From: Eleusine coracana subsp. coracana
Lineage: Eukaryota > Streptophyta > Magnoliopsida > Poales > Poaceae
Direction of reading: 5' to 3'
DNA: 64,000 bases
Assembly: GCA_032690845.1 (NCBI GenBank)
Contig: CM064426.1
Coordinates: forward strand, 70,048,403-70,112,402
In this document: piece after piece, positions 12,796 through 22,521 of the stretch
How positions within the stretch are numbered: the stretch's first letter is position 1
Layout: the number at the start of each line of letters is the position of its first letter
The notes under the pieces: model-generated
The model's input: the letters and a program-made list of their open reading frames with translations, nothing else
Database searches by the model: none
What the model was told of the DNA's origin: nothing
Made by a program: the position numbers and the translations under genes

Positions 12796-13812
12796 TTCTT
12801 GATATTGTGGATTTTTGCAGGATCTCTAAGATACAAGATGGTGTACAGGTCCCCTAATGGGTACCGAATCCTTTTTAATGAATCTATATGGAATGGGGAA
12901 CTTCATCTGCATTTTTGACACCATACAAAAGACGATGGTTAATTGATAGCGTCTATAATCTGTCGTTAGTTATTTCTGAATGAAAAATCATTTTTATCAC
13001 AATTGATGTATCAAAAAAACATTGATCTAATATTTACTTTTGTTATTTGAAGTAGTGTTATGCTCCTGAATATCTTGAATCGAAGGCCATGAAAATGGTA
13101 AAAATATGTTCTGAGCATGCAAAGATCACATGGTAATGACATTTGTTCCAACTGTATGTAATAGCTGCTACTAAACTACAGGCATTCTAACAAAATGATT
13201 GCTACATTCTAAAAAGTGGGTGATTATTCAAACATATTAGGTGTGATGGATTTAATTATGGATGCGAAATAATTTTCTTGTCTTGCCGTGATGACCAAAA
13301 TCAGACATATTTGGTTATAGGAAGAGTACCTGAAATTCAATGTCATCAATCACAATAAATTGTCTTTCTAGAATTTGATAAAAGCAAGCTTATTTTGGTT
13401 TGAGTCTAGACCTATAAATCTTTGTTGGCATAATATTATAATACGGTATTAAGAAATATTGATGTTGTTGTGGAGCCAAATTACGCTGAAAAGCTTCACT
13501 GGGCGAAATTACCTTCTGCTCTAGATGCAAAAATGATGGTAACCACCTGATATAGCCAACTACTGTTTCTAAGTGTTGTTCAATAAATTTAAGCTAGTGA
13601 GTGAGTGGTGAAACTGAAGAGATTAAAATAATCGATGCATGGTAAAAAGATCCAACTTCTTAGAGCAAATCTGAAACTTTGGTATAATAAAAGTCGAAAG
13701 AGATTTTGAAGAAGAACTAAGCTGCATGAAAGGTGTACTTGATAGAACTGCAATGCTAATAAATTCTTCTATTATAAACAACTTTTACCTTGAGAAGATT
13801 TTGAAGAACTAA

Positions 13813-14501
13813 GGGTGCGTTTGGCATGGTTTATTGAACTGCTTAGAGCATCTACAAGAGCTCCCCGATAATTAGGTCCTAAAAACCTTCTTTTGGGAGC
13901 AGCCTAAAAAGTATTAGGGAAAAAAAATTCTTTCCTCCTCCAATAGTTCTCCTCTAAAATGATGTAAAAACGTTTTTTATTGGTTCATGTCAGCACTTGG
14001 GTCTACAGATTTTAACTTTCTATTGAAAAAAGGTGGATTAGGGTTCCCAATTCTTCCCCTGTTTCTAGCTACAAGTGAGGATAGTTTATGGAGAAAATAA
14101 ATATAGGGATAATTTAGGGACACTGTTAGAGATGGGTTTTTAGACAAAATCCCCTATTATTCAATTTAGGGAGAGGTTTTGGGGCACTTTTGGAGACGCT
14201 CTTATTAAAAGTGCTTATACTCAATAAGCAGTTTGAACAACCAAATAATAAAATAGAAAAGTGCTTATGAGATATAAGTACTTTATTATTTTATACTACC
14301 CATAATCACTTTGGGCAAAGCAGCAAAAGGTAGCTTATAGTACTTATTGTGGTTGTTTTTCTCAGCGTAAGCAGTTTTACAAAAATATGATAAGTAGTTT
14401 TACCAAACAGATTAACTGTTTATACACTATAAGCACTGTAATTAATTTTAAGAGAATAAACACTATAAACACTTTGAGCATAAGTAGTACCAAACATACT
14501 C
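13813..14501. mobile_element. Tourist-like MITE inside the Helitron (split by a nested MITE)
   Basis: The ends are GGGTGCGTTTGGCATGG and, read from the right, GAGTATGTTTGGTACT, with TAA duplications at 13810-13812 and 14502-14504. The body contains the TAAGCA/TGCTTA-rich sequence usual in such grass MITEs. Removing the nested element leaves about 330 bases. A copy of the flanking GCTGCATGAAAGRTGTACTT sequence lies on both sides (13720 and 14507), so a local duplication of about 75 bases accompanies the site. Confidence 0.7.
13846..14201. mobile_element. PIF/Harbinger-type MITE nested in the Tourist-like MITE
   Basis: A 356-base element with TTA at 13843-13845 and 14202-14204. The ends are GAGCATCTACAAGAGCTCC and, from the right, GAGCGTCTCCAAAAGTGCC. 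It interrupts the larger MITE, so insertion order is Helitron or host, then Tourist-like MITE, then this element. Confidence 0.75.
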
Positions 14502-17500
14502 TAAGCTGCATGAAAGATGTACTTGATAGAACTCTAATGCTAATAAATTCTTCTATAGTAAACAACTTTTACCTTGAGATATATTATTGGTAATAAACAT
14601 GACAAAAAAATGACAGACTTCGTTCCACAGCAAGGAAACATAAGTGAAGCTAAGAGGAACCAATAAGTCACTTGATGCCCGTTCATCCGGGGCTAACACC
14701 TGGTTTCATGACTAAGGGGAAATTTAGCGAAGTTCAGACATGCAACTTACTTGAACATAAGAAAACCAAATAATACCTTGTAATTTATCCATCCAAAGCA
14801 ATCTAAAAACCATATAATTCCTTGCGTTATGTACTCACGTGCTAAGCTGTAACCCTGCAAGAACAAAGCTGACAGGAGATTAAGGAGATTGACGAGCAAA
14901 TCAAATGCAAATGCAGATCAACTCGACAACATCTTCAGATTTCTTGACATGAATTGGATTTAGCAGAGGGACATCTATATCTAGCAAAGCGAAAAACAGA
15001 GCTATTGTGCTCTTCAAATAATCTCTACAATTTCAGAATAGAATTCGTAGAAAAGTCTTAAAGAAAGAAGATATTGATGCGTACTAATTAGAAAAACGTC
15101 TTTGTAGTGTCTGCTCGAGAATATGAGAATGATACTTAGAGATTTTTCCTGTTGGTGGCATCTCAAAGATGACCTGAAGAGGTGAAAGCGCAGCAGCGCA
15201 GCAGGAGAAAACGCATGGGGAGACACTCCTGTAGAGGGGCCGAGTAGCATATGTGATGCGGTGTGGTGGAGAGGAATTAGAGAACTAACAACACCAATAA
15301 AGGACAACTTGATTATTGCTGGCGGCAGTTTCAACATTAATCTAGACTAGCAAAGTATTCGTGCGTTATGACGGGTTAAAAAAAATAAAACACTCTGTAC
15401 GGTTTAAATAGAAAAATTATTTACATAATATAGTTATTAAACATATATAGTATTATTAATATTTTTACATGAAAGATCATATTTATATTACTGTTGATGC
15501 TTTTTAATGTACTATTTTATATCTAGTAGCAATTATTTTCTTACCATTTTCCATCATATTCTCATCATAAATATATATTTTTATCTCTAATATTAACGAT
15601 TTTGACATATATTATTGTTTAAGATGTTGTAGAATTAGGTAAAATAACACTAGAAGATAAGAAGTAGCGATATGAAGCCTGACTCTGGGTTTTTCACAAG
15701 CCCATGGCACCTACAAGATATCTTTGTACGTACATAAAACCTAACATGCAAGTCCAAGGTCGTGGTCTAATGACTAAGAATTTCTAAAAGGTTTATCCGA
15801 AAGGAAAAAAATTGCGCAGTCCAGAAATAACACTGTATTGCATCGTAGTTTTAGACTTCAAGATGTGTTCCAATGGAAAATATGTTAGTGCGAAAGTTGT
15901 ATATCTCGTCGAGAGTTTTCTGGATCATATATGCATCATATTATTTAGACTCCGAAGCTATGAGATATAGGCCCCGTAAAGAGACATGCGTAGAGGAGTT
16001 CGAATCGGAAATGAATATTTTTACATTATATATTTGAACATAAAGACTTTCAAATCTGTAAATCCATTTAATATCAAAGTTGTTAGAATTTTTTGAGAGC
16101 TACGCGATAGAGTCCGAGTTTGTTTCATTTGGACTCTGGACGCAAGAGTTATGATTTTTGAAAGTCGATGCTTAATATGAAAGATATAAAACCAATTTGG
16201 ATTCAAGCTCGAACCGCACCTCAATTAATAAGTTATAGAGATTAATGAAAGCGACAGTTTCAATATTAATCTTGATTGTTACACAGATGCAGCAACAGTT
16301 TTCTTAATACATGGACTTACAAAGGAGAACAACTAATAGACAGGATGAACAGGTGATTGCTTAAGATCCAATGGTGCTAATCATAAGGTGACGTTGCTAC
16401 ATCACAATTGAGAGAAATAGATGTTAATGCTAGTTAGTGGGTTACATCTTCTAAAAATATATGATTTTCATAGTGATCTATTATTTTATTTTTTAAGTCG
16501 TGCCCTTAGGTTCTTACGCATTGCAGTAAAACTTCTTTCATTAAAAAAATAGAACTCAGTAGGATTGAACTTGGTAAAAAGAAAAAAATCACAGATTTTG
16601 CAACAGAGTGACTGGCATCAATGAATCTGAAATTATTTTGTAAGTACACATTGTCCGTTGTCTATACGTGTGTAAAGAGCCTTTGTAAATAGTTAACATT
16701 TTTAATTTTTTTTTGTTGTGCGCGTGTGTTGTAAACATAATCTACTAATTCATGCATAATTTCTTCTATCAATAAATTAATAATTTCAGCAGCCACCACT
16801 TATTTGAACCTTACATTTTTAGTTCCCACAGCAATGCGACGGGAATCATCTAGTGTTCTTTATGGAGTATGGAATCTTTACCAAGGTGTCGTTTGCTTAC
16901 AAAATCGTAAGAAAATCCAATTTTTTATTCCAAGTATACTCTTTTTATTCTGATTTGCTTATCTTTTGTTTAATCTCTATCATTCAAGTTTACGATCATT
17001 GTGACAGAATTTCTTATTGAAACCGCATGATCTCAAGAATATTTGATATGGAATTCTATCTCATATTAATAGTAAATAACTCATGCATGCATGGTAATCA
17101 ACTGATTTTTTATTTCTAGTAAATAATAATTTCAGAATTTTAAAAATAATAAATAAAAATGAGGAAAGAATAATTGAACCGATCTAATAAACATCTCAGA
17201 AATTTAACAAACACTAATAACCCAAAGGAAACTTGTCATCCTTGTCCTTGCCATCCAAGACCTACCTTATAAGCTCATTGATGTTGTTGCTAGATGTGGT
17301 CGTCCAAGCCACCAATATTCTCATCGACGGACACCGTCCTCCCTCTCGTCTATGCGTGACTTCTCTTCGCAATGTCGCATGCATCACCCTACGTTTCCAA
17401 TAACAGAAAAAACATGTCGGTTCAAAAGATTTAGAAGAGACACGTGGGAGGAAACATGGTGCTCACCGAGTTTGGTGAGGAAAAATGAGAGAGTGAGCCT

Positions 17501-17738
17501 AATGGGGAAGCTCCAACGATGAACACGGACAAATGCAAAGCGTCATTTCATCCTCCACAGTCAGTAAGTGAAGATAAGGGTGGCTGCTTGCGACATCAGT
17601 GCCACAAGATTACACCGCGGTGCAGGGTGGCCAGCACCCGCCACCTACCATGGATGGGTCGATTAGGTTTCTTGGACTTGGAGGCACTGGCAGAGCAAAG
17701 GGTCGACCAACGATGCTCCCCGCCCCGCATGGTTGCCT

Positions 17739-17930
17739 GCAGTACAAATGAAGATATGAAGTTCTGCCATTGGAGGGTCAGGTAAGCACGAGGCAACATG
17801 AAAACAAAGAGGTAAGTGAGCTAATGGGACCATGCAGTACAAATGAAGATATGAAGTTCTGCCATTGGAGGGTCTGGTAAGCACGAGGCAACATGAAAAC
17901 AAAGAGGTAAGTGAGCTAATGGGCCAGGTT
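17739..17930. repeat. Two-copy tandem duplication of ~97 bp, copy 2 only
   Basis: GCAGTACAAATGAAGATATG and the following sequence through GTAAGTGAGCTAATGGG occurs twice in succession, nearly identical. Copy 1 of the large unit has it only once (around 7673-7765), so it arose in copy 2 after the large duplication. Confidence 0.85.
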
Positions 17931-18849
17931 GTGCGTAATAGTCATGGTAAGAAATTTCCAGGTCCCATGGCTCAACAAGGTCTTTGCTTCTATTTGAAGC
18001 ATAAAGTAGAAATTTGAGGTGTTGTAGCCTATAGCCAATATGTTGATGAAGGAAACTACTCGATAATAAGCTTCAAAATAAAATATAAAATGGTTTTGAA
18101 AAAATTATACTTGTGTCGTTGATGAGTAAGTTATTAGGGTGGATGTGACAGTCAACCAGATAATATAGAAAAAGACAAAAAAAGTGAAAGGACAATTTTA
18201 TTTATCTTAATATATTTGAGAAATCCATGCTTGCATCATTATCAAATAATTTGAAATGTTTTATTTATTTGTACAAATAATTTTTGTTAACAACAATCAA
18301 GGTAACAGTCATGAACAATGTAATTCGTGTCTGTAGCAATATTTTAGTGAAAAGGAAGGGGTTGATATGAGCTCCCAACAAAAAAGTTTGAAGGAAGGTG
18401 AATAAATAAGAAGCTTTGTCCAGCAAGTGAGACGTAATAGTAGAAAAGTTTTAATTTTTTTTTGCATATAGGAACATGTTTGTTTTTTTTCTAACCCTAT
18501 GATAACACATGGACATCTTTACTAGTTTTGTGCTGAAATCAACTTACTCATATTGAAATACTTGATTTGACAGTGTATTTGTATTCATGACTAACTATTT
18601 TTTTCTAGTGAAAAGAGACGTTCCCGTTGATAGTGAGCCTATGATCACTTTGTGTGTCTTAAAATTAATCGATTCAATCTTTCAAAGATAATGATAGAGA
18701 TAAGGTTTTTGTTTGTTTTATTGATAGTATCCTTTTACTAAACTAAATAATTGAACAAATAAAAGGACCGAGTGACCGAGAGGGGGGGGGGGGGGGAATC
18801 GGGAACTCGCACTATATACCAAATTCATCAATTCCTAAAACCGACCACT

Positions 18850-19270
18850 CAAAATAACTCCTACACAATCCTAGTGATGATCACACTAGCAAGATAATGA
18901 ACCTATGAAAGGAACAACAACCTAAGCATACTAGTGGATCATACAAAGGCAATACAACTCTTATGCAATCCTAGTGGTGATCACACTAGCATGATAATAG
19001 TCCTATGGAAAGAACCACAAGCTAAGTATACTAGTGTATCATATAAAGGCAATACAACTCCTATGCAATCCTAGTGGTGATCACACTAGCAAGATAATAG
19101 TCCTATGGAAGAAACAACAAGCTAAGCATGCTAGTGGATCACACAAAGGCAATACAACTCCTATGCAATTCAAGTGGTGATCACACTAGCAAGATAATAG
19201 TCCTATGGAAGGAACAACAAGCTAAGCATACTAGTGGATCACACAAAGACAATATAACTCATATGCAAGC
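18850..19270. repeat. ~100-bp tandem repeats in R-U5 of the 3' LTR
   Basis: Four and a part copies of a unit of about 100 bases built on ATGCAATCCTAGTGGTGATC, ACACTAGCAAGATAATAG and CTAGTGGATCACACAAAG. Copies start near 18857, 18957, 19057, 19157 and 19257. Confidence 0.85.
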
Positions 19271-19496
19271 TAGTTACCAAAGATACGTGGAAGCAAACAA
19301 CTAGCTAGCAAGGAGTTCTACTCAAGCAAAGCTACTAGATAACAAGCATATAGAAAGCATACAAGTATGAGTAGCACAATACATATTAGGGTGATCAATC
19401 AAGCCAAAGCAACTCCTATATATGCTAGTGATCAAGTATGAAGGCTAAGAACTACTAGCAAGTAAAGAAGTCTATTCATGCAAGTCTATAAGGTAG

Positions 19497-19904
19497 TTAA
19501 CTAGAGCAAGATAAGCACACAAGCATGAATAGCACGGTATATAAATGCGGAAAGTAAAGCATCATAGTAAGGAGTAGAGTAAGAGATGGCTCATAATTTT
19601 TTCCCGAGGTCTCGGAAGGATGACGCCTTCCCCTACTCCTCGTTGGACCACTCCCGCCGGAGTCCCGGTCCCTCCCGCCACCAAGTGGAGTTCTCGCCCA
19701 CGAGCCCGCAATCACTCCTCGAGTCAAGACATGGTGTGCGTCACCGCTGCACAAAGAACAAGCTCGCCTCCCTCGAGAACTTGTCGGACTCCCTGAGCCG
19801 ACACGGGCGCTCACTATTGATGCCCCTTTCACCGGCGGGCTCAAACCGTGTACAAACATGTGACGACCTTCACAACCAATCACGATAGGCTCGATCACCG
19901 ACAT
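19497..19904 (-). other. 135-codon open frame in the 3' LTR, function unknown
   Basis: A minus-strand frame (MSVIEPIVIGCEGRHMF...) is present at the same place and length in both LTRs. It is Arg/Gly/Ser-rich in the middle (SPTSSRGRRAC, GGGRDRDSGG) with a hydrophobic tail (FMLVCLSCSS). It lies downstream of the TATA box, so it could be in the leader of the element transcript. No known domain. It may simply be GC-rich leader sequence. Confidence 0.3.
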
Positions 19905-20127
19905 CTAACCGGTCTAGGTCTTATCATAGACCAAGAGTAACAACCTAGATCACACCCTCAAGGACATCCTAGCCTTAGATGTGCATCAATGCTCATGTTA
20001 CTCTCACTAGCACTCTCAAGATATCCAATATACTCTCCTAGTGCTTCTCTCTTGGCCCTTTGACTCCCAATAGATAGTCCCAGCAATCCCAATGGCCAAA
20101 GACAGTCTCCAAGACCCCAGCAACGAG

Positions 20128-20135
20128 TTTATATA
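20128..20135 (-). promoter_or_regulatory. TATA box in the 3' LTR
   Basis: The minus strand reads GCCTATATAAACTC. It lies downstream of the CCGGAC-N-GTCCGG array in element orientation, so U3 would be roughly 21106 to 20100 and R-U5 the remainder. Confidence 0.6.
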
Positions 20136-20189
20136 GGCTTCCAACCTCAAACTAGCCATTGCTCCACGAAACAGCCTCTCTGGACATAC

Positions 20190-20640
20190 TGATCGAACAG
20201 TCCGGTCACTGTCCAGACCGGACAGTCGGGTCTCCGCCGATCGACTCCTCCAGAGTCGTTGCTCTCTGTCCGCTATTTCCTCCATACTGACCGGACAGTA
20301 CGGTCTATAAATCGGACCGTCCTATCTTCATAAACCTGGGTCCCAACAGAAACTTCTTCTCTGTGTTTTGTTGCCTCCCCTAATGACCATACAGTCCAGT
20401 CTTCACACTGGACTATCCGGTCTCTTCTCTCCTTTCTCCAAACAGAGACGTTGTCGATACTTCCTATTTTGTCTGAACCTTCTCCATACTGACCGGACCG
20501 TCCGGTCTGCACATCGGACTGTCCGGTCTCTATGGTTCCTCTGCCAACATAATTTCTCGCGTCCAACATCTTCTCTGTAGAGAATTTCCCTCTGATCACT
20601 GGACCGTCCGGTCTCCAAGACCTCTCTGTCCGGTCTTTAC
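20190..20640. repeat. Array of CCGGAC-N-GTCCGG inverted-repeat motifs in U3 of the 3' LTR
   Basis: Five clusters centred near 20200, 20298, 20391, 20500 and 20606 each contain one or two copies of ACCGGACNGTCCGGT or degenerate forms. Spacing is about 93-109 bases. They lie just upstream of the TATA box in element orientation. Confidence 0.8.
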
Positions 20641-21106
20641 CTGCAGAAGCTAAAACTCCTCGTCTCCTCTTAACTTTGTTTTCTGGCTTCTTTCAACAGC
20701 TCCTTGGCTTCTCCACCGTCACCTAGTGCCTGTGATTTCACCGAGCATCCATGCACATCACCAACTAGTGTGACTTAAGAGACATGACCTAGACCCCCTT
20801 GATAGTCCGGTTTTTCCTATGGACTCAAAGCTCTAACAACTAGTCAAGTGTTCCAAACACTTGCACCATAGCTTATTCTCCGCTTTGATCCATCTCCATC
20901 AACCCTTGGACTCCATCAAGTTCACAAGTCTCCATACTTGTGGTCATTGTCATCAATCACCAAGGCAACCATCAATGATCATCATAAGATAGATAAGGTT
21001 TCCTACATGCACAACACTCATGTAGATATTAGTCACATTTCATGTTTGTCATTCATCACCAAAACAATCATACCTTGGGGTGACCTCAATGGTCATGAAC
21101 CTTACA

Positions 21107-21118
21107 ATCTCCCACATT
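21107..21118 (-). other. Polypurine tract next to the 3' LTR
   Basis: The minus strand reads AATGTGGGAGAT immediately before the LTR start TGTAAGG. It is short and purine-rich, as expected for second-strand priming. Confidence 0.65.
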
Positions 21119-22521
21119 GTGGTGATGGATGACAACCACTACTTATGATGATCCAAAATGAACGAGTCTCGAAAGAATAAGAAGGAAGGGACAAAAGACT
21201 CGAATGAAAACAAGGAACCAAGAGAAAAGATAGGTTTGAATGGATTAACTTGGTCCTTACCTTAGAAGTAGTCTCCCCCTTGGAATGTGCTAGGTGTGGA
21301 GGGAGAACTACCCAAATATGTAGTGCACTAGATATTGAGCTTGAGTTGAATTTTGCGCCCGTCATGGTGTTATGGTAGTCGATCTTGTTGATGTAGACAC
21401 GCACCATGGACGTAGATGTTCATGTCGGTGTCGATGTTCATTGTTGTTGTAGACATGCACCATTGTTGCTCTTCTCCATGTTGGTGTAGATGTTCATCTT
21501 GTCATGATCTTCATATGTACTCCAAGTGAACATGCACCATTGTCTTGATCATCTTCTTTTGTTCATCTTCTTTTGATCTTCATGTTCTTCTCGACTTGGC
21601 TTTCGGATCTTCATGTTCTTCTCACCCTTTGTGTTATCAATCTAGACTTGGCTTTTGGATCTTCATGTTCCTTCTCTCCCTTTGTCACCTATCACCAAAA
21701 ACCAGAAACCAAAGACAAGACACAAGAGAACCAAGGAGCAAATAATAAATGGCAAGAGTTAGGAAACTCCCCCTTTCATGGTGCTCCTCCTTGGTCACGA
21801 TGGTGTTTCGCCATAGCTCCCCTACACACATGACTCAATAAAATATTTCTTCAAGAAGCAATGGTTAGTCATTTATATGATGGGAATGTATGATTCACTT
21901 GTCTTTGAGTCGCGCGAGTAGATTTAACCTTGGAGCTCGTTTGAACATGACTCAATGGGCATGAAACACAATCCTTTTCTTTGGTCATACTTATGAAGAT
22001 ATAATCTCATATAGATCATGAGGCACAAACTTCTCCAAATGTGACAATCCTCCTTTGTGTTTCCTATATGATGCATACAACAAGCATTTTACATATGCAA
22101 CAAAAGTAAACATGTCATGTGGATGCAAGCAATATTAAACAAGACACAAAGGAAACCTAACAATGTCAAGTTTGAACCCCTCCTAAGCTTACTCACTATA
22201 AGCCATGCCCTTGTCTTGAGAGAAGCCAAACCACCATCTCAAGCACTCCCCCTTGCTTATAGCTATCTTAGATGGGTTAGACATTGACTAAATTTTTTAT
22301 ATGTATTTTTTTCTTTTACACATGCATGGATGCAAAACATTCTAGTCACAAAGGAGTCTTAATTATCATGCAATAGAAGAAAAGAAAGAACACACTACAA
22401 CTACCAAGAACAAACATGAATACCTCCCTCATGAGTAGATATGTCATTGAGGTCCATGTCACTTGTGGTGGACTTCACATGATCTTCATGAAAGCGCTCG
22501 GTCCAGCACCACCACCATCAT

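Larger units (their letters stand above)
11737..16853 (+). mobile_element. Non-autonomous Helitron, 5.1 kb
   Basis: The element starts TCTACATA and ends ATCATCTAG, and sits between host A (11736) and T (16854) with no target duplication. About 4 bases before the final CTAG is a short hairpin, TTCCC...GGGAA. These are the Helitron hallmarks: 5' TC, 3' CTRR with a subterminal hairpin, and insertion into AT. The paralogous site in copy 2 at about 32637 reads GAGTTATGTTCTGTATGG with no insert, fixing both ends. There is no Rep/helicase frame, so it must be mobilised in trans. The interior is AT-rich, with nested MITEs, a 121-bp duplication and a few exon-like scraps. Confidence 0.88.
7055..17150. 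repeat. Copy 1 of a tandemly duplicated ~4 kb gene-free unit (expanded by insertions)
   Basis: This stretch aligns collinearly with 17150-32915. Shared anchors include CCCAAAGGAAACTTG, GCTCACCGAGTTTGGTGAGG, TTATTAGGGTGGATGTGACA, TCTTTACTAGTTTTGTG, GGCGTACTATTT and AACCATATGCTGAG, in the same order. Without insertions the unit is about 4 kb. Copy 1 is lengthened by a MITE at 7779, an AT-rich insert near 9.7 kb, a retroposon at 10381 and a Helitron at 11737. I recognise no intact gene. The short shared frame at about 7.5-7.7 kb is not supported as a gene. The unit's original nature is unknown. Confidence 0.85.
18760..21106 (-). repeat. 3' LTR of the minus-strand retrotransposon
   Basis: About 2347 bases. 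In element orientation it begins TGTAAGGTTCATGACC (right end) and ends CGGTCCTTTTA, where the terminal CA has mutated to TA; the other LTR keeps CA. It includes a long G run (18782-18797) that is shorter in the partner LTR, a ~100-bp tandem array, a 135-codon frame, a TATA box and a motif array, all also found in the partner. Confidence 0.92.

Noticed and set aside
18850..19270. The ~100-bp repeats considered as a CRISPR-like array
   Set aside because: Repeats are contiguous without unique spacers, lie inside a plant LTR and occur in both LTRs.
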